Assembly (NCBI GenBank): GCA_964657395.1 | Contig: CAZZUX010000060.1 | Span: 1 to 23,415 of the forward strand | Direction of reading: 5' to 3' | Origin: G963692885 sp964657395 | GTDB lineage: Bacteria; Acidobacteriota; Terriglobia; Terriglobales; Acidobacteriaceae | DNA length: 23,415 bases | Part shown: positions 15,683-23,415 of the stretch, piece after piece | Position numbering within the stretch: the first letter of the stretch is position 1 | Layout of the letters: every line of letters begins with the position of its first letter | The notes under the pieces: model-generated | The model's database searches: none | Told to the model about the DNA's origin: nothing | What the model saw: the letters and a program-made list of their open reading frames with translations, nothing else | Translations under genes and position numbers: made by a program

Positions 15683-16633
15683 TTGAAGTTTCACTGGCCA
15701 CGCGCCACTCTTTTCGCAATAGCCCTTCCCCTTATGCCGAGCATGACCACACTCGCACAGTCTGAAATACCGGGGAGCACGTTGGGACAAACAGCGTATG
15801 AAGCGACTCAGATTGCAGGACTTTCAGACGCGAAGCCGAATACGAAGGGCCAACTTACCTTGACCGCTACCGGACTATCGTTTACTAACTCCCATTTCAA
15901 GACAGAGATCCCCTTCACCCGAATCACGAGTACTTCTTCAGGCGTCGTAAGGGTTGAAACGGGCGGCAAGACCGGACAAATTGCGCGGGCGGTTATTCCC
16001 TATGGGGGAGGGCTTGCCGTGGCAACCGTGACCCAAAAGTCAGTCGATCTTCTAACGATTGAATACCTGGACCTGACGGGTGGATACCACGGGGCCGTTT
16101 TTTATGTGCCTAGCGCTTCCGCACAAACACTAAATGGTCGTATCTCACGCCAACTGTCGGCATACACGTCTAGGTCCCTTCAATCGTGCGAGGCAGGTCC
16201 CCGAGCTTCCAACTCAGTTGTAATTGAACCCATCGAGGCTAGCGCCGTGGAGTTGCCAGCGGAGTATCGTGTCTTGCTCTACGAAGGTATCGTGGACCAG
16301 CTGCGCGATCGCGACACTCCCTATTCATATTTTCGCGCGGGAAGTCTTGAGGGATTAAGTTGCCCGGCGATGAAGCTGAGGATTACCGTGACCGATTTCG
16401 TGAAGGGTAGCCAAGCGCTCCGCGCCGAGACTGGACCGCTCGGAATGTTCGTGGGAAAGACTTCAGTGTCGGTACACATTGAACTCACCGCCTACGATGG
16501 CCACAGCCTTCTTTCCACTGACATGACTAACAGCAAGCGCATGGATACCGCGAGCTTGGGAGTCGCCACTTCAGTAGCAAAAGCAGTCTCTAAGAAAATA
16601 CGCAAAATGTCCACCGGCAGATCGGCGAGCTAG
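15683..16633 (+). CDS. Secreted protein of unknown function, C-terminus resembling DUF4410
   Basis: The 316-residue protein starts at TTG 15683, about 9 bases after AAGGAAGGA. Residues 1-25 are a signal peptide (hydrophobic core TLFAIALPLM, cleavage near LAQS). Residues about 50-145 look like a small beta-rich domain (KGQLTLTATGLSFTN ... IPFTRITSTSSGVVRVETGG) that resembles a membrane-surface or PH-like fold. Residues about 200-310 resemble DUF4410 (EYRVLLYEGIVDQLRDRD ... LRITVTDFVKGSQALRAETG ... VSVHIELTAYDGHSLLSTDM ... VAKAVSKKIRK). It should act in the periplasm or outer membrane. The shared operator-like motif upstream suggests co-regulation with the efflux/MCE genes. Function is not known. 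Confidence 0.7.
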   Translation: MKFHWPRATLFAIALPLMPSMTTLAQSEIPGSTLGQTAYEATQIAGLSDAKPNTKGQLTLTATGLSFTNSHFKTEIPFTRITSTSSGVVRVETGGKTGQIARAVIPYGGGLAVATVTQKSVDLLTIEYLDLTGGYHGAVFYVPSASAQTLNGRISRQLSAYTSRSLQSCEAGPRASNSVVIEPIEASAVELPAEYRVLLYEGIVDQLRDRDTPYSYFRAGSLEGLSCPAMKLRITVTDFVKGSQALRAETGPLGMFVGKTSVSVHIELTAYDGHSLLSTDMTNSKRMDTASLGVATSVAKAVSKKIRKMSTGRSAS

Positions 16634-16686
16634 CGATTGCACTGAGCGTACTCAGCGATCGATAGCCTAAAGAGGATGTCCGACTT

Positions 16687-17661
16687 ATGAATCACTATCT
16701 TCTTCTCACGACATATCCCGTGCTCTTCTTCGCGGTTCTTGCAAATCAGCTATCGGTGCCGATTCCGGGGATCTTGTTTATGCTAGCGGGCGGCGCACTC
16801 TGTCACACCGGACGGCTCAGTTTCCCAATCGTTTTAGCTCTCGCTGTTGGAGCTTGCCTGTTGGGTGACACGGCCTGGTTCTTCATTGGAAGGAAGTATG
16901 GTGGCCGCGTACTTCGTCTGCTCGCAGCTTTTTCCTCCGATCCGAATGAGCAGATTCGTAAAACTAAACGTATCTTCGACAAACATGGCCTTCGCTGCCT
17001 TATTCTTGCCAAGTTTATCCCTGGCATTGACACAGTCGCTCCGCCTTTAGCCGGTATGTCCGGAAGCACCATTTCTCGTTTTTTGGTTTACGATTGCGCG
17101 GGATCTGCCATATGGGCAGCCGTCTACGCCGGAGTTGGGCTGCTCTTCAGTCGTCAGCTTAACGGCATTGCTGTTGAAGTGAGCCGTTTCAGCGGCGTGC
17201 TGGCGGTGGCACTCGGCCTCCCAATCGTAATCTATACGATATGGCACGCTTTTAAGTTCATCCAAGTAAGTCGAAGCCTTCATCTGCACAGTATTCAGCC
17301 GGACCGTCTACTACAGAAAATTAGGAGAGGTGAAAAGCTTCTTATCATTGATCTTCTCAGTTATGAGGAGGGGACCCAAGGTATAGAAGGCATTCCGACC
17401 TCTGTTCGCTTGGATCCAAAAAAAGTTCGCGGGGCGCAACGCATCCAGTTTCCTTCGGATTTGAGTGTAGTGCTTTACTGCGCTTCTCCCGATCACTTCA
17501 GAAGCACTCGAATAGCCTTGGAGTTAAAGAAGCATGGTGTACGACACATCGAGTTGCTTGCAGGAGGATTGAATGCATGGCGCGAGCAAGGACTTCCTAC
17601 AACGTATGACTTAGCCTCCGCAGAAGATGAAATGTTCCGCCTCGGCATTGTACTTGCCTAA
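16687..17661 (+). CDS. DedA-family membrane protein fused to a C-terminal rhodanese domain
   Basis: The 324-residue protein starts at ATG 16687 behind AGAGGA. Residues about 1-195 are a DedA/SNARE-associated domain with the usual re-entrant and membrane segments: SVPIPGILFMLAGGALC, GDTAWFFIGRKYGGRVL, LAKFIPGIDTVAPPLAGMSG and a last helix at about 168-190. DedA proteins move undecaprenyl phosphate or phospholipids and affect drug and envelope-stress tolerance. The acidic residue usually found in the first re-entrant loop appears absent (NQLSVPIPG). Residues about 203-305 are a rhodanese domain with candidate active Cys265 in VVLYCASPDHFRSTRIALEL and the GGLNAW end motif. The domain is probably cytoplasmic. 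The 53-base gap from the previous gene suggests co-transcription. Confidence 0.88.
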   Translation: MNHYLLLTTYPVLFFAVLANQLSVPIPGILFMLAGGALCHTGRLSFPIVLALAVGACLLGDTAWFFIGRKYGGRVLRLLAAFSSDPNEQIRKTKRIFDKHGLRCLILAKFIPGIDTVAPPLAGMSGSTISRFLVYDCAGSAIWAAVYAGVGLLFSRQLNGIAVEVSRFSGVLAVALGLPIVIYTIWHAFKFIQVSRSLHLHSIQPDRLLQKIRRGEKLLIIDLLSYEEGTQGIEGIPTSVRLDPKKVRGAQRIQFPSDLSVVLYCASPDHFRSTRIALELKKHGVRHIELLAGGLNAWREQGLPTTYDLASAEDEMFRLGIVLA

Positions 17662-18070
17662 GCTGTCTGTGGTTGTCAGACGAGTGCGAACTGATTGCTG
17701 AAAGCGGTCTCCTTGACCAGGAGGGTGGACATGGCAGGACTCTCTTCATGTGTCCGGCACCTTGAATTCTAAGCGCGGGCAGAAGTTTACGAACGATGGG
17801 TGCTGTCACTTAGCTAAACAATTCAGTTCCCAGCGAATGCGTAGGTCCACGTCAGCAGGCCCTTCACTCAATGCTTGGCGATCAGTTGTTTGCGAAGGGT
17901 GTGTCGCTTCTGCCGTCTTACAAAGATCAGGTGGACCAAGCTGTCTGCAAGCGTAAGTTCCCGCTGCGGAACGATCGTAAATGTCTTAGAGACGAGCGGG
18001 TTAGGCATCAGGCTCGATAAGCAGAAACTCAACGCTTTCAATAACCTCAGTGCTTGTTTGTCCATTCGCT
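17662..18070. other. Convergent intergenic region without a convincing gene
   Basis: This ~400-base interval lies between the convergent DedA and LacI genes. A weak hairpin GTCTG-N7-CAGAC occurs at 17665-17681 without a T-tract. A strong ribosome binding site (AGGAGG near 17719-17724) precedes ATG 17731, but that frame stops after 13 codons (MAGLSSCVRHLEF). Two longer open frames (17750-17956 plus, 17868-18065 minus) have no recognisable domains; the minus one has a basic, Leu-rich composition. The stretch may be a decayed gene or mobile-element remnant. Confidence 0.35.
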
Positions 18071-19084
18071 TTATCCCTGATCGCAGCCGCAGGATTGGCG
18101 GATGATATGTTCGACCGGGAGCACGATGCGTCTTCCTGGAGCGGCTACATCTCTTGCAAGAATGCGGGTGAAGAGTAGCTCGGCAGCGATGCGACCCACT
18201 TCCTGGGCTGGCTGCTGGACAACGGTGATGCCGGGCTTGAAGATGTCGGCCATCTCGAAATCGTCGAAGCCGCTGATGGCTGCATCCTTTGGAATGTGGA
18301 CGCCGAGCCTAGAGAATGCATGCAGCGCGTGGCGCATCACCAGGTTGTTGCCCATGAAGAACGCAGTAACCGGCGCAGGCCCGCAAAGTTGAGCTTTCAG
18401 GATCGTCAGCGTCTCTGCTTCCGAGACACAGGTGAAATGATGACTTGGCTCAAGGCCTGCCTTCAACATCGCTTTTTTGTAGCCACCATATCGCGCGTCC
18501 AGCGTGTAGAGCCTATCTGAAAGACCCAGGTAGGCAATGCGCATGTGGCCGTGTGCGATCAGGTGTTCGACAGCGATCTGAGCGCCCTGCTGATTTTCAA
18601 CCAGGACGCTGTTGAACTTATGCCCCGCGAGTGGACGATCAAGGGTGACGATCGGTGTGGCTGCGAATTCAGCACGGTTCAGACTGGAGCGTCCGCTGGC
18701 TGCCGGGATCACGGCGAGGCCTTCCACATGGTTCAGCACCATCAAGTTGGCTTCCGTAAACTCTATAGCAGCGTCCTCGTCACTAGTGGTAACGCTGACC
18801 GAGTAATGGTGTTTCTTGGCTACCAGGCTGAAGGCATGCGCACAGGTGGCAAAGAATGGATCGTAAAAATTCGGAACGATGAGGCCGACGGAATTAGATC
18901 GCGCCTGGCGCAGCGAGCGCGCAATAAGGTTGGGCTTATAGTTGAGCTGCTTGATCGCCGAGTAGACGCGCTCCTTGGTCTCATCAGACACCTGGGCGCT
19001 CGAGTTCAGCACGCGGGATACCGTCATCGTACCCACCCCGGCCATCTTCGCTACATCGCGCATTCTTGCTTTGCGAGCGAGCAA
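18071..19084 (-). CDS. LacI-family transcriptional regulator
   Basis: The protein has 337 residues if read from TTG 19084, which has GGAGGG 9 bases upstream; ATG 19063 (330 aa) is the alternative, and the frame is open further upstream to 19186. The N-terminal LacI helix-turn-helix is textbook: MRDVAKMAGVGTMTVSRVLN then SDETKERVYSAIKQLNYKPN, with hinge ARSLRQARS. It continues into the periplasmic-binding-protein-like effector domain (VGLIVPNFYDPFF ... IVTLDRPLAG ... AISGFDDFEMADIFKPGITV) and ends RQSCGC. It probably senses a sugar or sugar phosphate and represses the glycoside hydrolase and TonB-receptor genes that lie upstream on the same strand. The hydrolase stop is only 52 bases before this start, so co-transcription is likely. 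Confidence 0.92.
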   Translation of the reverse strand: MLARKARMRDVAKMAGVGTMTVSRVLNSSAQVSDETKERVYSAIKQLNYKPNLIARSLRQARSNSVGLIVPNFYDPFFATCAHAFSLVAKKHHYSVSVTTSDEDAAIEFTEANLMVLNHVEGLAVIPAASGRSSLNRAEFAATPIVTLDRPLAGHKFNSVLVENQQGAQIAVEHLIAHGHMRIAYLGLSDRLYTLDARYGGYKKAMLKAGLEPSHHFTCVSEAETLTILKAQLCGPAPVTAFFMGNNLVMRHALHAFSRLGVHIPKDAAISGFDDFEMADIFKPGITVVQQPAQEVGRIAAELLFTRILARDVAAPGRRIVLPVEHIIRQSCGCDQG

Positions 19085-19136
19085 TTCAGAAATCCCTCCA
19101 ACTTCTAAGAAGCGCGCTTTTTCAAAAACATGCAGA

Positions 19137-22100
19137 TCACTGGCTGCGCTTCCAGTTATAATTCGCGACCAGCTCCCCACGTTCACTGACCATCAGCAAT
19201 GCAGCGCGACCTGCTTCCAGGCGACCCGAAAAAGTTCTACCACTCCGCGCGTCCTGGAAATCCACATTGGTACTTTCAGTTTCGGAAGTCAGTACGTACA
19301 GCGTTGCATGCGGAAGAACAGTGGGGCAGATAAGGATGCCATGATCTGTGACGTTGGTTTCATATCGGGGATGTATTTCAGCTGCCTTGATCGCATAAGC
19401 GTAGACCTTCGCGATGGAAGCCAGATCCGTGTTCATCTCCAGTGGCAGCGTAGAGAACAGGATCTTCCCTTTACCCAGCGTCACCTCCTGCCAGTTCTTA
19501 CCGCCCTGCAACCTGTCGAGATCAAGTAGCGTAGTTGTCATGCCTGCGTACTGCAATGGAGTGTCTGCATCCGGTGTGTGCAGTACCTCATCGCGGAGTT
19601 GAAGAGGCTCAAGTGTTGCATCAATTCCCAGAGCGCGCAGACGACCAGCAGGATGCAGATGTTCATCCGCATCGAATGGACCAGAAGCAAGCAGAACGGC
19701 GCCATTGCGGACCCGCTGTTCGATGGCATTCCACGCCTGGTTCGACAGGCCATACGGCGATGGAAGAATGATTAACTTCGGCGTTCCGAGAGTGTCAGTC
19801 TGGAACTCGCCGACTGCATACGCTTCCACACGGTTGTAGTAATAAAGTGTGCGGACAGACGCTTGTTGAGCGGCAAGCGCCTGAGTGTTCATAGTGGACA
19901 TCTGTAGAGACTGCGGGAGGATGATCGCGATCTCCGGAGGAGTCATTCCGGTGGCGTAGGACTCAGCTTCTTGTGCGAAGGTGCCCAGCCCGCGCATCAT
20001 GCTCTGCCAGACTTTCGCGGAGCCGTCGCTTCGCTGCATACCGAAGTCGACTTCGCGGGCCCAGTCCCACTGCATGGCTCCTGATGAACCAGCAGCAAAT
20101 CCCAGTGCCAGTTTGCGTTCTTCAATGGCAGCTCCGGTCAGCTCGTCATAACGCCACTGTCCGTCAGGGTTCCATGCAGGCTGGTAGCCGGTCTCTCCGG
20201 TAATGTTCGGCATGCCCGGTCGTTTAGCTACGACCGAGTCCCACAGCAACGCGTCGTCTTGCCAGTACGTGTGATTGGTTGTGAATGACACTCCGGCAGT
20301 GGCGTAGAACTGGTTGAGAACACGATTCGTAACTCCACCTTCATCCTGACCTATATTGATGAGTTGCTCACTTCCAGTCTGGCGGATGGCGCTTACCAGT
20401 TCACGCACCCAGCCGCTGAACATATCCTGAGCAAAAAGGTTGTAATCGACCGCACGGGTCAGTTGCTGATTACCATAACGCTCATAAACGAGGTCACTCT
20501 GATGTGGCAGCGGTATCGAGTGCCAGTCACCAAGTTCCGACTCGGTTACACGCCATGCATCAGCAAGCGCCGACAGATGGCCATAACGCTTTTCCAGCCA
20601 AGCGTGCCACATACTCATCTCAACAGGATCGCCATTCGGGATATTGCCGTGAAATATGTTCCTGGGGTTGGAAAAAGATGGCTCGTTGATCAGATCGTAG
20701 CTCAGCCATGGCACATGCCTGAAGCGCTCAACGACGGAAACGATGTACTGCTTCTCGGCATTCACAGTAGCCGGATCAAGGTACGGGTTGGGTGGCGTGC
20801 CTGCTTCCGAATTGTCGTTGGAAGAGCGGCGAGCTTCGTTGACCCTGGGAGTGAAGGCGAAAAATGTGAAATTGACTGCAATGTTGTGGCGATGTGCTGC
20901 GCCAAGGAAGGCTTCGAGGTTCCGCAGAAAACGCTCGTTGGCTGCGCCCGTAATCGGTTCCACAAATTTCGCCGGACTCATCCATACGCCCGTCCGGACA
21001 AATGAGACCCTGTGTCTTTCCATGTCCGCAAAGTCGCGCTCCCACACGGCCGCATTACGCGGACCAGAGAAATCCCAGCCATTTTCTTCCGTGGTGAAGT
21101 AATTAGTGCCAACAGGGAAAAACGGCTTGTTATCCCTCGCAAGGAAGTCTCCGTTGACATGGAGCGCCGCGCCAACCTCCAGTGCAGACAGCTCTTCTAC
21201 CTGGAACCCGTTTTCTGCATATTCCCGTGGCGTCTCGCTCCCAGCTGGAGTCCACGTTGCATCGATTGTGTACAAACCTGCGGGCCAAGATTCACGAAAG
21301 GGCGCCTTCGATTGATCGAGAAGATCAGACGCAGCCAGGCGTGCATGATCGAGGACCTTCTCTCCTTGCCGCAATCGCAGGTCGATGGTGCCATCCACGC
21401 TTGCTGTATGCGGCTGCTTCAATCGCAGCGTGATCTCGGGCATTTCACCAGGGCGAATGGCGCTGTACTGCAGTTCTACCTGCAGGCTGGTCGCGCCTGC
21501 CTGCGCGTACGCTGCGGCGGTTCGGATCAAGCTGATACCGTCGTTCGACGACCAATAGGCTTTGTCTGCGGAAAAAGGGAGCGCAACGATGCGACTTCCC
21601 GGCATGCTTGAGCCTCCCGCATGATCAGCGACAATCACAGGTGCTGCGAGATGCGTGCCATCGTTCGCATCCATGTACCCCAGTCCTTCGAGCCGACCCT
21701 CCTGCGCGAAGATGCGAGTCGCCCGGACCTGGGTTGAAGGCAAAAACGTGTATCCCCGACGCCAATGAAATGCGGAGTTTGCCGCTTCCTCAGGCACAGC
21801 ATAGCTGTGACGGAAATCAATCGCCCTGCTGTAACTATCCTGCGCAGCCTCAGTCTTAAACTCGCCATCGTGACTACCCAGCACTGGCACGCGCATCGGC
21901 TGGCCGCCCAACAACAAGAGATTGCCGCCCTCTTGCAGGTAGCGCTGGATGCCGGGCCAGGCGGCAGCAGGAAAGGCCGAGCCGTAAGGAAGCACCAGAA
22001 GTCGCGCACCCTTCAGCCCTGAGCCGTTTATCAGTTCTTCAACGCCCGCGGAAACAGTCTGCGCACCAAGCGCAGAGCTAATTGATTCCTGCGGGATGAC

Positions 22101-22211
22101 TTCATTATCAATCGTTGGAAAGCCGGCCTGCTGGAAGACCACGATCTGCGCATCGGCATGGCAGGAAATGAGAGCAGATACCAGCAGAAGAGCACGGCAG
22201 AAGTAACGCAT
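19137..22211 (-). CDS. Large secreted clan GH-A glycoside hydrolase (beta-galactosidase/cellulase-like)
   Basis: The 1024-residue protein starts at ATG 22211 behind GAGGATCC. Residues 1-21 are a signal peptide (LLLVSALISCHADA). Residues about 25-240 resemble a class-I glutamine-amidotransferase-like fold (RLLVLPYGSAFPAAAW, GGNLLLLGG), then a beta-sandwich at about 245-340. The (beta/alpha)8 barrel spans about 350-720, with FFPVGTNYFTTEE, YDLINEPSFSNP (Glu510, probable acid/base) and NITGETGYQP (Glu673, probable nucleophile). A second amidotransferase-like domain follows at about 745-930 (KLIILPSPYGLSNQAW, GAVLLASGPF), as in GH42-type trimerisation domains, then a C-terminal beta domain. The substrate is probably a plant or microbial beta-linked polysaccharide. 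The exact GH family cannot be fixed by eye. Confidence 0.82.
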   Translation of the reverse strand: MRYFCRALLLVSALISCHADAQIVVFQQAGFPTIDNEVIPQESISSALGAQTVSAGVEELINGSGLKGARLLVLPYGSAFPAAAWPGIQRYLQEGGNLLLLGGQPMRVPVLGSHDGEFKTEAAQDSYSRAIDFRHSYAVPEEAANSAFHWRRGYTFLPSTQVRATRIFAQEGRLEGLGYMDANDGTHLAAPVIVADHAGGSSMPGSRIVALPFSADKAYWSSNDGISLIRTAAAYAQAGATSLQVELQYSAIRPGEMPEITLRLKQPHTASVDGTIDLRLRQGEKVLDHARLAASDLLDQSKAPFRESWPAGLYTIDATWTPAGSETPREYAENGFQVEELSALEVGAALHVNGDFLARDNKPFFPVGTNYFTTEENGWDFSGPRNAAVWERDFADMERHRVSFVRTGVWMSPAKFVEPITGAANERFLRNLEAFLGAAHRHNIAVNFTFFAFTPRVNEARRSSNDNSEAGTPPNPYLDPATVNAEKQYIVSVVERFRHVPWLSYDLINEPSFSNPRNIFHGNIPNGDPVEMSMWHAWLEKRYGHLSALADAWRVTESELGDWHSIPLPHQSDLVYERYGNQQLTRAVDYNLFAQDMFSGWVRELVSAIRQTGSEQLINIGQDEGGVTNRVLNQFYATAGVSFTTNHTYWQDDALLWDSVVAKRPGMPNITGETGYQPAWNPDGQWRYDELTGAAIEERKLALGFAAGSSGAMQWDWAREVDFGMQRSDGSAKVWQSMMRGLGTFAQEAESYATGMTPPEIAIILPQSLQMSTMNTQALAAQQASVRTLYYYNRVEAYAVGEFQTDTLGTPKLIILPSPYGLSNQAWNAIEQRVRNGAVLLASGPFDADEHLHPAGRLRALGIDATLEPLQLRDEVLHTPDADTPLQYAGMTTTLLDLDRLQGGKNWQEVTLGKGKILFSTLPLEMNTDLASIAKVYAYAIKAAEIHPRYETNVTDHGILICPTVLPHATLYVLTSETESTNVDFQDARSGRTFSGRLEAGRAALLMVSERGELVANYNWKRSQ

Positions 22212-22284
22212 GGAGGATCCTCGTACCAGTGAACGGACTTCGAGATCGGAGCCTATCAGGTGAAATCGTATGGTAGGAAAAGAG

Positions 22285-22314
22285 AGCGAGACAGATATGG
22301 AAATCTGTCTCGCT
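22285..22314 (-). terminator. Hairpin between TonB-receptor and glycoside hydrolase genes
   Basis: A perfect 12-bp stem (AGCGAGACAGAT / ATCTGTCTCGCT) closes a 6-base loop. Read on the minus strand it is followed by CTCTTTTCC, a modest T-tract, and it lies about 23 bases after the receptor stop codon. It probably terminates or attenuates transcription from the receptor gene before the hydrolase gene, or protects the 3' end of the receptor mRNA. Confidence 0.65.
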
Positions 22315-22336
22315 AGGAGGAACTGAAGTGTTTCGA

Positions 22337-23415
22337 TTAGAAGTATTGCTTCAACCCGATCTGGATCTGTCGTGAAGTGTTGGCATAGCTGGTGATGGTA
22401 CCGAAGCTCGCGTCGTTGACGTTTGCATCCGGAGTGCCATCGATCGGATGATTCAATGCATTAAACATTTCCAGACGGAACTGGAAGTTGAAGCGGTTAT
22501 CCGCACCCCATCGGCTGTTCTTGACTGCGGAGAAATCCAGATTGTCATACGAAGGAGTCCGCACATTTGCAATAACACGCGGTGCATTGCCGATGGTGTA
22601 TGGCGCAGCCTTGGAGTACGGGGTTGTATCAAACCAGTGGGCTCGTGTCTGGTTTGAAATCTTCGGACTCTTTCCTGACCATGCCGGACGCTGTCCAAAC
22701 GTAAAGATTGACGCAGCCGTGGTGCCGTTATCTACGCTTGCCAATACGACGGGCGTGCCCGTTGCATAGTTCACGATCCCGTTGACCTGCCAGCCGCCGA
22801 GTACCAGATCGAGTGGCTTGGCGATGTTGTTGCCGAACATCTTCCCATGGCCATACGGAAGCTCATACACAATACTGGATGTGAGTTGCCGGGCAACGTC
22901 ATATGCCGACAAGCCGCGCTCAGCCCGCGGATTGTACTGGTCTGCATAGGTCTGTGCTGCCGGTCCGAGATAATTCACAGACGAGGCCGCATTATCAATC
23001 GCCTTGCCTCCGGTGAAGGCGATGGTAAACATCAAACCCTGCGAGAATTCGCGATCAAGACGCAAAGTGAACGCATGATAGATAGAGTCGGCGTCCGGCT
23101 TGCGAAAGCTGGATACGCCGTTGTATTGCGGATAACGGCGGAGCAGCTGGCCAAGCTGGATTGTTTTCTGGCTGAGAGGTGAGCCAAGCGTAGTGATGAC
23201 GCCATAGAACGGGTTCGGCACCTGGTTGAGAAGCTGCGAGCCCAACGCTAGATCGGCTGTCGGCAGTTGATCGAAGGGCACACCTGGATCGCCGTTGATG
23301 AGGAACAGACCGCGATTGCCAAGGTAGGCTACCTCAGCCTTAAGGCGCGCCGGCAGCTGATACTGCATGCTGAGGTTCCACTGCATCGTGTAAGGATTGC
23401 GGACCTTGTCAAAGA
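22337..23415 (-). CDS. Oar-like TonB-dependent receptor, C-terminal part (5' end outside window)
   Basis: The frame runs from the stop at 22337-22339 to the right edge without interruption, so the gene begins beyond the window. The ~358 visible residues are the C-terminal beta-barrel of the large acidobacterial receptors with an N-terminal carboxypeptidase-like regulatory domain. Signs are NPYTMQWNLSMQYQLPARLK, VAYLGNRGLFL, YPQYNGVSSFRKPDADSIYH, LGGWQVNGIVNYATGTPVVL, FQFRLEMFNALNHPIDGTPD and the terminal aromatic QIQIGLKQYF, the signal for outer-membrane assembly. These proteins import oligosaccharides or other large nutrients using TonB energy, like SusC. It lies upstream of the glycoside hydrolase and LacI genes on the same strand, which suggests a shared carbohydrate substrate. 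Confidence 0.9.
   Translation of the reverse strand, partial: FDKVRNPYTMQWNLSMQYQLPARLKAEVAYLGNRGLFLINGDPGVPFDQLPTADLALGSQLLNQVPNPFYGVITTLGSPLSQKTIQLGQLLRRYPQYNGVSSFRKPDADSIYHAFTLRLDREFSQGLMFTIAFTGGKAIDNAASSVNYLGPAAQTYADQYNPRAERGLSAYDVARQLTSSIVYELPYGHGKMFGNNIAKPLDLVLGGWQVNGIVNYATGTPVVLASVDNGTTAASIFTFGQRPAWSGKSPKISNQTRAHWFDTTPYSKAAPYTIGNAPRVIANVRTPSYDNLDFSAVKNSRWGADNRFNFQFRLEMFNALNHPIDGTPDANVNDASFGTITSYANTSRQIQIGLKQYF

Noticed and set aside
17665..17681. GTCTG-N7-CAGAC hairpin after the DedA gene as a terminator
   Set aside because: Only 5 bp of stem and no T-tract, so it is too weak to call.
17868..18065. 65-codon minus-strand frame after the LacI gene (basic, Leu-rich) and the opposing 17750-17956 plus frame
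   Set aside because: No ribosome binding site or recognisable domain; I could not link either to a transposase or other family, so they are only mentioned in the gap description.
20364..21611. Open frames of 213 and 199 codons on the plus strand inside the glycoside hydrolase gene
   Set aside because: They are antisense to a continuous 1024-codon enzyme frame with signal peptide and catalytic motifs.
6543..23415. Second copy of the tRNA-Ser 3' end as the right attachment site of an island
   Set aside because: None was noticed on visual scanning; the other end may be outside the window or lost.
1..23415. CRISPR arrays, complete insertion sequences, rRNA genes or riboswitches
   Set aside because: No regularly spaced repeats, transposase genes with terminal repeats, rRNA segments or known riboswitch cores were seen.

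Overview
The window most likely comes from an Acidobacteriota chromosome of the Terriglobales/Acidobacteriaceae type. This is inferred from gene types, not from a search: a membrane-anchored TolB-like/TPR sensor tail (left edge), the C-terminal barrel of a large Oar-like TonB-dependent receptor (right edge), secreted glycoside hydrolases, a LacI regulator, and moderately high GC with several TTG starts.

Layout. (1) 1-2034: C-terminal part of a TolB-like/TPR membrane protein, followed by a small unknown ORF (2198-2476). (2) 2484-6160: a gene graveyard. In order it holds an esterase C-terminus fused in frame to a GH95 middle segment (minus), a 5'-truncated and frameshifted GH97 (plus), a 5'-truncated and frameshifted MmyB-type regulator (minus), and a probably 5'-truncated beta-carbonic anhydrase that has lost its first zinc-ligand Cys (plus). 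Three deletions from an ordinary ancestral order (esterase <- GH95 <- | -> GH97, MmyB <- | -> carbonic anhydrase) plus point mutations explain every junction. (3) 6451-6542: tRNA-Ser(CGA) with encoded CCA, a terminator, and the N-terminal remnant of a tyrosine integrase. This is the signature of an old integration site. A 40-aa membrane mini-ORF follows. (4) 7303-15420: a TetR repressor gene divergent from a six-gene array, MFS pump - TolC-like channel - HlyD/EmrA adaptor - MlaE permease - MlaF ATPase - MlaD-like MCE protein. It joins a tripartite drug/solvent efflux pump to an MCE lipid transporter. The MCE protein carries an unusual OmpA-like C-terminal domain. (5) 15683-17661: a secreted protein resembling DUF4410 and a DedA membrane protein fused to a rhodanese domain. 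(6) 18071-23415, minus strand: Oar-like TonB receptor (partial), a 1024-aa secreted clan GH-A glycoside hydrolase, and a LacI regulator. This looks like a carbohydrate-utilisation unit.

The most interesting intact system is the TetR-controlled efflux/MCE array. An 11-bp motif (TAGTACTGTAC) lies at the predicted start site of the array and recurs in the gap before the secreted protein at 15683. This suggests that one repressor controls efflux, lipid transport and the downstream envelope protein. All family assignments were made by reading motifs by eye; no database search was possible.
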